Assembly: GCF_030272615.1 (NCBI RefSeq) | Contig: NC_081409.1 | Location: 875,058,594-875,122,593, forward strand | Origin: Cryptomeria japonica | Lineage: Eukaryota; Streptophyta; Pinopsida; Cupressales; Cupressaceae | Length of the DNA: 64,000 nucleotides | Reading direction: 5' to 3' | Shown here: one piece after another, positions 23,831-34,640 of the stretch | Layout: each line of letters starts with the position of its first letter | Position numbering within the stretch: position 1 is the first letter of the stretch | Program-made: the position numbers and the translations under genes | Notes under the pieces: generated by a model | Databases searched by the model: none | Seen by the model: the letters and a program-made list of their open reading frames with translations, nothing else | What the model was told of the DNA's origin: nothing

Positions 23831-24486
23831 TTGGAATCAATTTTTAATTCTATTGGAACTTCAATAGTGGAAAGCATCAACAAGAAGTTAACCATGGACC
23901 TTAATTCAAAGAAAGAATTTACAGACTGGGATGGCAAGATGAGATTCAGCTGGCATGGCATAAAAGTTCCTCCTCTAATTGGGAAGAAGGATTTGGATAG
24001 AAATCAAGCTATCTGGATCCCCCCCAAGGTTGGTTGGTTGAAATTAAATTTTGATGGTGCTTCGAAAGGTAACCCTAGCCCTTCAGGTGTTGGCTACATT
24101 ATTAGGGACCATGAAGGAAAGATTATTGGCAAAATAGTTGCCCCTATTCAACCTGATACCAATAATATAGCAGAATTCAAAGCTCTTATGTTGGGGCTCT
24201 TTGAATGCTCTAAGAGGGGAATTAAGAAATTGAAAATTGAAGGGGACTCGCCATTGCTATTAACGCAATAATATCTACAATTACCCCCAATTGGAGATTG
24301 CATGCTTTATTAGAAAAAATCTTACTAATTCTGGAATCATTTGAAAAAAATTCTTGCAGGCACACATATAAGGACGTGAATACAGAAGCAGACTCCATTT
24401 CAAAATTAGAGGTTGAAGGTGAAGAATTGCAGTGGTGGGTGAATGATGTCAGGATTCATAGAGTTCCATGTCCTTTGTTTGAGTGA
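23831..24486 (+). pseudogene. LINE C-terminal RNase H domain
   Basis: KVGWLKLNFDGASKGNPSPS opens a plant-type RNase H (RVT_3). Its acidic residues are all present: Asp in NFDGAS (about 24052), Glu in AEFKAL (about 24175), Asp in EGDSP (about 24245), and Asp in NTEADSISKL (about 24390) after a frameshift near 24255. The domain removes RNA after first-strand synthesis and is found in a subset of plant LINEs. It ends at 24486 (TGA). Confidence 0.85.
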
Positions 24487-25364
24487 CTTAACAGCTTTTC
24501 CTTGACTTTCAGACTCACGGAGGTTGCTTTTTCTCTTGGTCAACTAGTAAAGGAAAGCTCCAATTTCAAATTTGAGTTCAAGGTACCAATGTGAGGTTCT
24601 TTCTAACGGCTACTCGTGGATCACCTACCTTCGGTGCCACCTCACCTCCCTCATGGACTAAGTCCTTCCTCTGCTGATCTGGATGCTGCGGTCACTCCAC
24701 CTTAGATAAGCATTCTATTTTAGGCGAATTCCGGGGAATATTTGAAAAGACAGAAAATCTATTAGAGTGTTGAGGGCATTAACTCATCCACTTTCTCTGA
24801 CATCAATTAGTGGCTCTCTGAAATCCGCATCACTACAGCTTATGAGCGTTAATGTTGCTAAATTTGTTGCTACATTTAGCAAAGTTTGTTTTGTATTTGG
24901 CGGCCCAATTCATTTCTCAATGTTTTCATCTCAACCAAGGTGATATTAAGAAGATGGGGTTCAATTGTCGAGGGGCAAAATTGCTAAGATTTTTCGAAAC
25001 AAGAAAGAGTATCTACTAGTCCGGATTATCCTCCAATATCGGCCTCTAAATCGGCCACTTGGCTTGGAATTGAATTAAGATTCAGAAATTAAATTGGAAG
25101 GACTAATGTGCGCCGCCTAGTTGCTCCTGATGGGCTTTTTCAAGGTGATGTTGTAAATACAGCAAGATCAGAGCAGATTAACGGATGAATTCATTAATGA
25201 AGGCTATCTTTTCACCTTTTCAACTAAATGCAGCCTCACTTGCCCATGTTTTCTCATCTAGAGGTTGGTTTCAAAATATTCTAGTTTTTGTTAAGCGCCC
25301 ATGGCTGGTTTATCTAGGTTCATTGTTAGGGCATTCCCCAACCTTGTGGCGTGCTTTGGAGTAG
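24487..25364. other. No assignable gene between LINE and RG-rich ORF
   Basis: Mixed-composition sequence. Short open pieces on the plus strand, such as 25185-25361 ending in WRALE and TAG, join in frame to the ORF that follows and may be its 5' part. No domain recognised and no clear repeat seen. Confidence 0.4.
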
Positions 25365-26129
25365 ACACTCCAGTGTCTGGCATCTGCCAGCCGACAAGCT
25401 TCAATCAAGGAGGTCTCTGATCAAAGGTTGAAAAGAATTATCCATACTACAGATGCGTTGATCATTTTGGCAGCGAAAATGGTAATCAGATGGAGCCATG
25501 TAGACAAAATGGAATACTACAAGGATAACATACAGATCTCTTCTAGATTTGTGGCGTCTTTACTAGATAACAATGTCTCCAAGGAGGAGGCAAAAGTGAT
25601 GGCATCCCTTCTCTTCGGCCCGGATTTGCTGCAAGGTTTGGACAAAGTCTTGAAGTATTCTCTCCATGTGACAGGTATTCCACGTCCGGCAGATTTGGTG
25701 TCCATTGTAGACTTGACGGACCCAATAACTTTTTACCCATTTCTCGTGGACCTTAAGGGCCCAGCCCTAATGAGGCATCAATCCATTGTTGTCGTGGCTC
25801 ACAGATACCTAAAAAACAAACTTCTTTCAATTGATGGGGTTGGCTTAGACAGGGAAGAAGAATTTCACGATTTTGCCATCCTCAATGGTTTTCTTCCTCG
25901 CAAAGAAGAAAATGCTCCTCCCTCTTCAAGTGGTGACGTCTCAGATGGAGCACAGGCAAGCACTGCGTGAGAACATGGCCGTGGCAAAAGAAGGGGCCGT
26001 GGTCACCCTCGCGGCCGTGGCCGGGGTCATCACAATACACAGTCCATTTCTCTTTCTGGGCTCCAAGCCAAGGGGGGTGGCATGGCTTTAGCTTCTGCAA
26101 AGATAAGGATCTTGCATCCTAAATTCTGA
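25365..26129 (+). pseudogene. Unrecognised protein with RG-rich tail, one in-frame TGA
   Basis: The frame is open from 25365, with no ATG near the left side, so the 5' end is lost or further upstream. It encodes about 200 residues of mixed helical sequence (SRFVASLLDNNVSKEEAKVM, then a hydrophobic FYPFLVDLKG). A single TGA at 25968-25970 is followed in the same frame by EHGRGKRRGRGHPRGRGRG and a further 35 residues, ending at 26129. The base change needed (CGA to TGA) is a CpG transition, so the RG tail was probably part of the protein. RG tails bind RNA in many proteins. I do not know the family. It could be a retroelement ORF1/gag or a retrocopy of a host gene. Confidence 0.5.
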
Positions 26130-26812
26130 ATTTTGCTTAGTTCTTTTTGTGTAATTAACAAAGACTATCTCACAAAGGTGAGGTCTCGTGCCAGCTTTGT
26201 GCTAGATGAGGAAAACTATCGAATTTCCTATATTAGTTTTTAGTAGCTCTTTCCTGCTTGCTGTAGGATAACAGACATTTTATGGATGGTAGCTCTTTTA
26301 TATGTAATCTGAACTTTTAATACTTAATGTCAGTCTTTTGGCTCTGCCATTTAGCGATCAAAAGAAAAAAAAAACCATATACTATCCAATTTCTAAGAAT
26401 GGTCTATAATATTGTATTTTCTAAGAATGGTCTATTATATTGTATTTACAAACAAAACAACTTCTTGTTGTCAAGGCAAGCTTCGAGGTATAAAAGACCA
26501 GAACTTTGCCTACAGGCTTTACGTTAAGACATAAACCAGAATACATCATTACTTGTCTAAAAAAATATGTACTGATAAGTGCCAAGAATCCATGTGAGAC
26601 TAGAGTTTATGCCCTTAGCTGTCAACCTAAGTAACGTCCAACAAACTAATTGAACTTTTTGGAGTTGTTAATGTCTTATTTACAAAAGAAAGGAATCAGG
26701 GGTCGAGGATGGAACAAAAATGAAAGACATGGTATATATTATATTGTCTGCAGATTATGACGAGTTATGTTAGATAGTGTTTTATTGTCAAGGCATAAAA
26801 TAGTCCAGATGC
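26130..26812. other. A-rich run and 28 bp tandem pair; MED10 3' flank
   Basis: An A-run at 26351-26364 follows GGCTCTGCCATTTAGCGATC and may be the tail of a retroposed plus-strand sequence. Two 28 bp tandem copies beginning TTCTAAGAATGGTCTATAAT lie at 26391-26418 and 26419-26446, with one mismatch. From 26812 leftward lies the MED10 3' UTR; its end is not marked by a clear signal. Confidence 0.5.
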
Positions 26813-26884
26813 CTAGTGCTCGGACTTCACCTTCACATCCCCGTTCGGTAAGCTTGCTTGTGCTTGTGACTGCTTTTTCAATTC
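26813..26884 (-). CDS. MED10: MED10 last coding exon
   Basis: The minus strand reads, after the acceptor TTTGCTTTGCAG, 23 codons ELKKQSQAQASLPNGDVKVK followed by SEH and TAG at 26815-26813. The LPNGDVKVK tail is the recognisable C-terminus of plant Mediator subunit 10. It joins in phase 0 to the exon at 26990-27079 across a 105 bp GT..AG intron. Confidence 0.9.
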   Translation of the reverse strand, partial: ELKKQSQAQASLPNGDVKVKSEH

Positions 26885-26989
26885 CTGCAAAGCAAACATT
26901 GCACTACTTCAGCAACAACGAATTAAGAGCTGAAGTCAGACCACACTGGGGCAATGGAATATTCTGCTTTAAAAAATTAAAGATCTTAC

Positions 26990-27079
26990 AGCAGCAGACA
27001 CTGAGCGCAATTCACGGTAAGCTTCAATTTCCTCAGGAAAAGTGAGCTCTAATTCCTCCAAAAGCTGCTTTCGGAAGTT
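26990..27079 (-). CDS. MED10: MED10 penultimate coding exon
   Basis: After acceptor TACTGGTTGTAG, 30 codons read NFRKQLLEELELTFPEEIEA and YRELRSVSAA, followed by the donor GTAAGA. The block LLEELE..FPEE.EAYRE is conserved in plant MED10. The exon is phase 0 at both ends and fits AFK at the end of the exon at 53228. Mediator links transcription factors to RNA polymerase II; MED10 is a middle-module subunit. Confidence 0.92.
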
Positions 27080-27139
27080 CTACAACCAGTACACCAACAG
27101 TAAGAATTTTGTCCAATACACATCAGATGTAACTAAAAA

Positions 27140-27843
27140 GCATTTGCAAACAAAGTTTTCTAATTACACCAGTGGGTGTTTCTTAATATTGGTAAGGCTT
27201 GGCTAAACACTGTACCAGAATATCATCAAATATTGACACCACTTGTTAGATAAACATCAAAGCAGTTAGATTCTGTAACCATTTATTGAATGGCCATCAA
27301 ATTATAAAAAAATTACAGCAGCATAAACTATTAAATTTCCAAACTATTGCAAAAAATTTAAATAGCTATTAAAAACTGAATTCTCCAAATCACAAATCAC
27401 TGCTTGCCATGGAGAAAAATACTAAAATACAGATGATTAATTGTAGTTAGCTTAAACTTCACGTCATCACAATCATATTTACAACCAACCAAAATGCCAA
27501 AAGCATAGCAACCCTATGTGGACAGCAAGTAGTGAAGAATTAATGTGGCCATACTGCCAGGGTGTGCGTATATGATTTGCAGATACTGCTGTTTGTGTAT
27601 TGCTGTTTCTAATGCCATAGGAAGAGACCACCCGCATGACTACCAGAAAAAATAATTAAGTTCTTTGTTTGCAACCCCTCCAATCCAGAGCAACACCCTC
27701 TGGATCTGGAAGGCTTTGAGTTTGTGCAGAAAATGTTACATGCTTCTATTTGGGCATCTGATTTCATGCAATTCTGTTGTTTTCTTTGTCTACTAGTTAA
27801 AAGTAATATAATTATGAAAAATGGCATGCGTCATGAAGATTTC
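27140..27843 (-). other. Intron sequence, no feature seen
   Basis: AT-rich, apparently single-copy intron DNA; no coding frame or repeat that I can support. Confidence 0.4.
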
Positions 27844-29032
27844 TGTAATGTCCCCAAGTAAGTTTAACCATTTAAAACATCATAATTCCAACATTTTCAA
27901 AGCAAATAGAAATGGAAATAGAAATTAACATCACGATGGAGTTCAACTTAAAAACCTTACTACCAATGTAAGTTTGGAAAGGATTATGATCTTGAATAGG
28001 ATGCTTTGATACCTCAGCGTGACAACTCCCTCAAGGTTTTTGGATCCAAGCCCAGGCCTAATTTTGGGACGACACCCTCAAGGTCTTACATGGGTCACTG
28101 ATCTCTACCCATCTTCGGATAGACTCCCGATGGTTTTACACAGGGCTTTCCCTATTCATTCATACAACCTTCCGACTACATTCATATTAAGGATTAACAA
28201 TCTGTTTATGTCTTGTTTAATTGTTCTAACTTGTTCATTTGCTAGTTACGGATAAGAGTTTGTATGATAAAGAATAAATAGTTCTGGATTCATACGCGCA
28301 CATGTGTTACAGATAAGAAATTAATTATTGAATTATTGCGATTTTATTAAAACACTAATATATTTGACATCCCCTTTACAGTTTATTCTAGTAATCATGA
28401 ATTAAATTACTGATGTTGTATTTTGCTGTATTATGGATGACTTGCATTAAATATATATATTTCTGTGTAAATTATGTGTACCTTGGCAGGATCGCAGCAG
28501 AATTCCTGTAAACTGATCCCAGACGCATATTCCCAGCCTAAGGAAATCGTATGCAGTGGATGTCAACCAATGGCTAGTGATTAGAGCAGCGTATATTCAG
28601 ACTGAAGTCCAGACGTGATTTTTCCTCAGCGATTTCCTCCCCTTTATATCTCTCAATTTGAGGGAGAGGTCACACCTCTTCATCATGTATGCCCTTTGGA
28701 AAGAGTGCAACTCTTCATTATTTCTACCCTTTGAAAGGGACACAGCCTTTCATAATCAGATGTGCACTTATTATTTAAATCAGATCTGCACTTCTCATTT
28801 TCAAATTATCCCCCCTCTCAAATGAGGTTCTCTTCTCCCTTTTATATCTCATTGTTGAGGTAATCACAACTTTTCCTTTCATGTCTTTTGACTTTTCATT
28901 AACTTAATTAATTTTTAATTAATCATATTTAATTATATTATTTTATATTTTAATTTAATTTTTAATGTTTTAATTTTATTATTATCATTTATTATTAAAT
29001 AATAAATTCTATTTCAAAGTGGGGACATTACA
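27844..29032 (-). repeat. Solo LTR of the TGTAATGTCCCC family
   Basis: The 1189 bp unit has perfect 12 bp inverted ends, TGTAATGTCCCC and GGGGACATTACA, within TG..CA borders. Flanks are ATTTC and GTTTC, a 4 of 5 match, so a decayed 5 bp target duplication. The right end (TTTATTATTAAA.. then ATTTCAAAGTGGGGACA) is nearly the same as the ends of element F, whose primer site shows that the strand is minus. No coding sequence. Confidence 0.75.
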
Positions 29033-29787
29033 GTTTCTATAGTTTTGAAGGTCTTAAATTGGTCTCGGTGGCCAGGAATGCTGCCCCACAACTTTGTTGG
29101 GGACTGCTGACCCCAGAACCCAGCTCTTGTTTTACAAAGCAAAAATATTGAAGAAAAAAAAAAGTTTTGGGCTGTTCCGGATGGAAAAGCAGCATTTTTT
29201 CCCAAGTTTTTTCCAATTACAGAGTAATTGAAGTTTTTGGTTTGCCAAAGCTAATCCTGATTCCAAGTAATTCTACCTTGATATAAACCATTTTGATTTA
29301 TCTTTAATATTTATGATTTGACATGTGACATTGCATTACCATTCATCTTTTACATTCTCAGTTCTGATTCAATTTATATAGTGTGATTAAAACCTCTGCT
29401 TATTGTAATCAATTTGCTTCGGATTCAAACAGAAGCCTATCCCAAAATGTTCCCATGGTGAGTCTCCTTCATAGTAAAAAAAATCAAATTGCAAGTGAAT
29501 GCAGTAATCTAATCTTTAAGTAATCTGAGGCAGGAAAGGAGAAGGAAAGTACTTACTCCTCCTCCTGAGCAATCAAAACATTTCTCCCTAGAAAACATGT
29601 GAATCAAGTGGAGCCAACATTAAGACATTTTTTGTGCAGCTGCAATAAGATTTGTGTATTACATAAACTACCTTGATGTGTTCAATACCAATTGTATGTA
29701 ATATGGCTCCTAACAAGCTTTGTTATGGATTGCAACTTATGGATAAGTATGAATTAGCCTTAAAGCCGCAAGAGGCCACATGGAGTG
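29033..29787. other. Intron sequence, no feature seen
   Basis: Intron DNA between the solo LTR and the tandem pair. It has an A-run near 29150-29165 but nothing I can assign. Confidence 0.4.
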
Positions 29788-29915
29788 CCTAAGATTGGTG
29801 AGCGAGATTTGAATGGCCAAAATTGGAGTGCTTACAACTGACCAATCGATGCCTAAGTTTGGTGAGCAAGATTTGAATAGCCCAAATTGGAGTGCTTACT
29901 ACTGACCAATCTATG
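29788..29915. repeat. 64 bp tandem duplication
   Basis: Two 64 bp units begin CCTAAGATTGGTGAGCGAGA and CCTAAGTTTGGTGAGCAAGA. They differ at only a few bases. A partial third copy (CCAACTGACCAATAGATG) follows at about 29925. Confidence 0.85.
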
Positions 29916-30296
29916 TCCAAACTCCCAACTGACCAATAGATGTCCGAACTAACACATGCTAAAAATAGTAACAAGTTGTCTAAAATCACTCCAGAAAGTG
30001 TCGTTTATCTCCATTAATCTGTTTGAACACACTGGCGACATCAAAATACTCCTTTGATCCTGATGGCACCAACACAGAAAGCCAACACGAACTAAACTAC
30101 AAGAGAACCTGAAAATGGGGGCATTCGGTTGTAGTACATGCTCCAACTCCACTCAGATGCAAATTAGCTAGCAACTCATTCAATATTAGACAAAGCTAAA
30201 GACTTAAAGAGTTATAAAACTAAAAATAATAAAATGAAATTTGCAAATGTGTATTTTAGTTTTAGAAAAAAAAAATTACAAACCTTGTGTGGAAAA

Positions 30297-30960
30297 TGTA
30301 ACGTCCCCTACTGGGAGGCTGCCAATTCCCAATGATTAACATGCATCACTATGCATTATTATGTCTTAAATCAGATTAATAAAATTAAGGAACAATTAGG
30401 ATTCATAATACATTTGACAGTTACTATTCTTAAGCCCAAATTCCTTACTTCTCTCCTAATCATCAACCCTAAGGAGGATGGGGAATTACTTGTCAAAGAG
30501 CGCTTGGAAACCAATCTACAAGTAGGCTCCCTCAAGGTTTCCAGAACACAGGTTCTTACCCCATCTTGGGACTTCTCCCTGAAGGTTGCCGGAACACCTG
30601 TCCATACCCCATCTTGAGAGTTACCCATCTTGTGAGGAATTAGTCCACCTCTCCCTAACAAAACCAACCTATCCTCTCAAGGCTAAGAGTGTACTAACTT
30701 CAATGTATTATGAATGTATATGGAATTAAGTATGACTGTCATACATATTGCGGTCTATATTAATATTACTACTAAATTCTGCATAAGAACATTATTAGGC
30801 TTTATATATTAAACATACATTTTAAGCACATCCCCATGTTTTCTTCTTTTACTTGATTTAAGCATGCAATCCGTCCTTGTTTCTGTAGTTTAAACTATCA
30901 ACACTTTCAATATATCCACCATTGTGCTGGTTTTGGTACGACAATCTGTAAATATTTGTT
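30297..30960 (-). repeat. Partial LTR of the TGTAATGTCCCC family
   Basis: It starts TGTAACGTCCCC, one base off the family end, and has CTCCCTCAAGGTTTCC and CTTACCCCATCTTGGG blocks like those at 28025-28110 in the solo LTR. The other end (GGGGACATTACA) is not present, so the copy is truncated; the right border is a guess. Confidence 0.45.
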
Positions 30961-31429
30961 TAGAGTTGAATAAAGGGGACCTCCCCTAATAATAAAGGAG
31001 TGAATTTGTCCCATACACCACTGTAAATCTATTTTGACTTGTACTTAAATAATTTATCAACAGTAAGGCTTTCAAGAAAAGAGTGTTAGAATTTTGGGTC
31101 ATTCAGTTGTTCCTGGATGCAGAAAATTAGCAGAAACATCCTAAATTTAAGATACTATGGTTACCTTTCCTAAATTTAGGCACCAGGTTTATGGATAATA
31201 TATAACCGTGTGATATAAATCTTCCATATTCAGAATTCTTCCACGATAATAAAAATCGCAACTCCAGAATTCTGGTTTGAGTTTTATTGTCTTATTTTTT
31301 TGTACTTTCAAAAGTTTGTGCATGTAGGTTAGAACCATCAGAATTGCAGGTTTGATCAAAGGTTGCTTTAGTCAATTTGTTTCAAACCCTAGAAAGAACA
31401 ATTACAGACCATGTGCTGAATTTTAAAAT

Positions 31430-32487
31430 TGTTGGTATTTTGGTATGGTTTTGTCATTGATGTCAACACCTACTAAATACACCTACTTTGGAGATCTAGC
31501 AACATTCACCGGCAAACAGTAAACTGTGCAACAGTTACCGGTATATGGTTAACCGGCAGGATATAATGTTCACCGGTACCTGCAATGACATGGAAGACAC
31601 TTGGTAATGTCGAAGACATCATGTGGACACTTTATTTTGAAGTAATAATCATTGGTATATTCTTATTTGCATATTTGCTTTTACCGGCAAATAGGTCCAG
31701 GTTATCTAGGGTTACACCGGCAGGTTAATCTTTTCCAAATCAGCATGGCACGCTATGGAGATGATTTATTATTGTTGTAAATACATCAAGCCGACATGTT
31801 CAATCGGTTATTGTATCGGATATTGTATTATTTGTAAAATGTTTTTATTGTAATATCTTGTAGAGCCGACCTACTAAAATTGGTCTTAGGGTATGGTATA
31901 AATGTAAGATCTTATTTGTAAGATCAAATGTGGAATGCGAAAAAGGTTTTAAGAGAAGGTATATGCGAGATAAAGCAGAGGCATACACGAAGACATCATT
32001 TGAAGGTGAAGTTAGGTTTTTGTAGAAGCATATCAGCATTACACCGGTACTGAATCCAACATATCAAGATGCTATTTTGTGCAATACATTCTTATTGGAT
32101 TTAACCATCCAACTGTAGTCAGTGTGACTACCATTTGTGATTAAGCAGTGAGCTCTAGGTTGTTGGCCTTTCTGCATGTGCAGACCCCTTTTTGTACACT
32201 TACTATCTGCAGTAGTATCATCTGATTGTGGGTAAGGCTTCCCATCGTGGTTTTTCCCCTTACAGGGTTTCCACTTACAAATATTGGTGTCATGTGTTGT
32301 GGATGACTTTGTGCTTATGTTTCATGCATTAATTCTTACCGGTATAGTAATTTTCTGTTAACACTGTTTACCGGCATACTTAACTGATTTACCGGTATTA
32401 AGCATTAAGTTGGTTAATAAGTTTTTGGTTTGAATTTATTAGACAACTGATTCACCCCCCCCCTCTCAGTTGTCTCCGGGACCTACA
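31430..32487 (+). repeat. Solo LTR flanked by a 39 bp direct repeat
   Basis: It begins TGTTGGTATTTTGG and ends CTCAGTTGTCTCCGGGACC then TACA. ACCGG motifs are frequent, GTGGTTTTTCCCCTT lies near 32250, and a run of 9 C before TCTCAGTTGTC lies at 32456. These are the U5 marks of the A/B/C LTR group. No 5 bp duplication fits. Instead a 39 bp sequence (AGAAAGAACAATTACAGACC onward) occurs at 31391-31429 and again at 32487-32525 with two mismatches. Confidence 0.7.
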
Positions 32488-32525
32488 GAAAGAAAAATTA
32501 CAGACCATATGCTGAATTTTAAAAT

Positions 32526-32914
32526 GGTATAAGAGCCCTATTACTAAGATCTTCCAGGTTCATGAACGGAATTTGCTGCTATCTGTGATATGGAGTTGCA
32601 AAAAGATTTCAGTGCTCTACCTAAATGATTGAAGTATATCAGACCTGTGAAAGTTCATAGGGTGTAATGCCCTAGCTGCTCTAGTAACTAAATTTTTTAT
32701 GTACACGTGTGATAGATTGTTCATCCAATTTAATTTTAACTGATTTGTTCAATTTCGACATGTTCCAACTGTTCCAAACATGAATAGTCTTGGCAATGAG
32801 TATGACCACCTAAAGGGAGCTTCAAGTTTTACTCATTAGAACTGCAGGTTGTAAATTCCTGTTTGAAGAACTTGATCTTTGGGTCTTTGTGGATACCATG
32901 CTGACACCTCTTAT
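32526..32914. other. Intron sequence with a primer-site-like word
   Basis: TGGTATAAGAGC at 32525-32536 resembles the copia primer site with one mismatch, and could mark an older element beneath the solo LTR. No coding part follows. Confidence 0.35.
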
Positions 32915-33120
32915 TATTAGCATATTAAAATAATGTTAATTTTAGTATTAATGCTCAATAGTGTATATTCTATTCTAGTTAGATCGTCTACGATCTTCTC
33001 AGCACTTTCTTATTAGAAACTTGCTATTCTTGTAAATATTCTTGTATTATTTATGAGCGTCTTGCTCATTCTGTTAATTAATCAATTCTTTCAAATCCAT
33101 ATGCTTCTACATTTGTTTTA
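32915..33120 (+). repeat. 5' LTR of element D
   Basis: 206 bp, unusually short and AT-rich, from TATTAGCATATT to ATTTGTTTTA, directly before TGGTATCAGAGC. It holds TATTTATGAGCGTCTTGCTC near 33046. Confidence 0.93.
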
Positions 33121-33828
33121 TGGTATCAGAGCTATAGGAGAAATTTTTTCGAAAATTTTTTAATTCTAATTTCCAATTAGTGGAAATTTTCGAAATTATT
33201 TCTGTTTTTTTTTTTCAAATCCATCTAGGGTTTTTCAGTTTCCTAGCTCCTGTGACTACTTCGCGGGTTTGTACAGTCGTGTTTTTTTGCGACCTGTGAT
33301 CATTTCGCAGTCTGCCAGCAACACGGGGTGCAGGTGACGCGATTTGTTTCCTTGCCTTGTACCTCCAGACTCGTCGCGACCTGTGTTCGGCGGCGTTCGT
33401 GGTTTGGTGCGCGACCTACAGACTCGTCGCGACCTTTGTCCGGCGACGTCCGCGGCTCTGTGCGCGACCTGCAGATGTTGCACTGTTTTATGCTCGCTAC
33501 TATGGGTTTTAAAACCCGTGTGGACATCTCTACTGGTGACGCGGCTCCCGTACCAAGTTTCCTTCGACTGCATTTTTTTCTAGGCATCTCATGGCTTCCA
33601 CGACCCTCTGAATTTTTCGATTAAGGTGTTTACCTTCCAGTTTTCATCGAAAATAATTTTTTCTTGCAGATTCTTGGTGGGTTTTTCGAAACCTAATCTG
33701 GGTAGTTGCCCAATTTTTTTGGGTGCATAGTTTTCCGTGCCTCGATTTTCAAGCCAACGGATTTGAATTTGGTTTTCAGATTCCTTCTGGGTTTTCTCTC
33801 ATCTTTCAGTACATTGGGAAACGTGCAA
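33121..33828 (+). other. Element D primer site and leader, with a 53 bp tandem pair
   Basis: TGGTATCAGAGC at 33121-33132 is a perfect initiator tRNA-Met type site. The leader up to the gag ATG at 33829 is GC-rich in its middle. It contains two 53 bp units at 33366-33418 and 33419-33471, each with CAGACTCGTCGCGACCT and ending GTGCGCGACCT. Frames read on both strands here look like chance effects of this GC-rich repeat. Confidence 0.8.
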
Positions 33829-34640
33829 ATGGCTTCTCTCACCAATCTGATGTTAGAAGGCAGTCAACGCTTTAATGGCCACAATTACAACATCTGGAAA
33901 CAGCGTATGTTGACCATTTTTGAATATAGGCGTCTTGACCAGCTTGTTTTGGGAAAAGAGCTCAGTCCTGGTACACCTGGTGCAGATCAAGATAAGTTTG
34001 ATGAACGCAATCAAGAGGCAGTTATGCTTCTCAAACTCTCAGTGACTGATGATCAGTTACCGCAGATTCCTTCCGGCAAGACAGCTTCCGACATCTGGAA
34101 GCATCTGAAGGAATTGCATGAGACATTCGACAAGAGCCGAGCATTCTTTCTAAAGAATCAGTTGTTCTCCATTATGATGGACGAACGTATGTCCTTACAG
34201 GAACACCTCACGAGGATTAAGGACATTCGAGATCGGCTCGAAGCTATTGGTCGGACTATGGAGGAAGAAGACATGGTAGTAATCACTCTAAAAAGTCTTC
34301 CGAAATCGTATGAACACTTCATTGAGACCCTCAATATTACTTCCACTAATGTTGATCTGAAGTTTTCAGAATTGTGCACCAAACTTCTACAGCAGGATCG
34401 CTGGAAACAACAGTTTGGTAGTGGTACTACGTCAGCCTCCTCGGAAAATGCCTTCACAGCCCAATCCTTCCACAAGGATAAAGGCAAATTTCAGTCCTCT
34501 CAGTCTTCTCAACAGAAAGGCTCTTCTCAGACACAGGATGGTGCTAAGAAGAAGAATGTGCAGTGCAATTACTGTCACAAGTATGGCCATATGAAGAAAG
34601 ATTGTCGTCAGAGGCTCGCTTCTGAACAAAAGAAGCAGGG
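33829..34640 (+). CDS. Element D gag
   Basis: I place the start at ATG 33829, MASLTNLMLEGSQRFNGHNY, the usual gag start of this group, not at upstream in-frame codons in the leader. The capsid block is LHETFDKSRAFFLKNQLFSI and KFSELCTKLLQQDRWKQQFG. The zinc knuckle CNYCHKYGHMKKDC (CX2CX4HX4C) lies at about 34564-34605. Open throughout and continuous with protease. A homologous fragment lies on the minus strand at 58552-59257. Confidence 0.92.

Larger units (their letters stand above)
22068..24486 (+). mobile_element. LINE (L1-like) ORF2 remnant, 5' truncated
   Basis: It starts inside the RT at KLDISKAYDNVDW (22068) and includes KGIKQGDPLSPFLF, the catalytic FADD (22339-22350, in a shifted frame), a zinc-binding zf-RVT region (CVLCKAHEKIADHLLNCPF near 23570) and RNase H. 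The endonuclease and ORF1 are missing, the usual 5' truncation of target-primed insertion. It abuts element C exactly at 22067. Several frameshifts and stops show it is dead. The 3' end is unclear; the first A-rich run on this strand is near 26351-26364. Confidence 0.88.

Noticed and set aside
26767-27045. Plus-strand 92-codon open frame
   Set aside because: It is the antisense shadow of the two MED10 3' exons and their short intron, which explain the sequence fully.
33256-33624. Overlapping open frames on both strands in a GC-rich stretch
   Set aside because: They coincide with the 53 bp tandem repeat in the element D leader and have arginine- and threonine-rich, family-free sequence.
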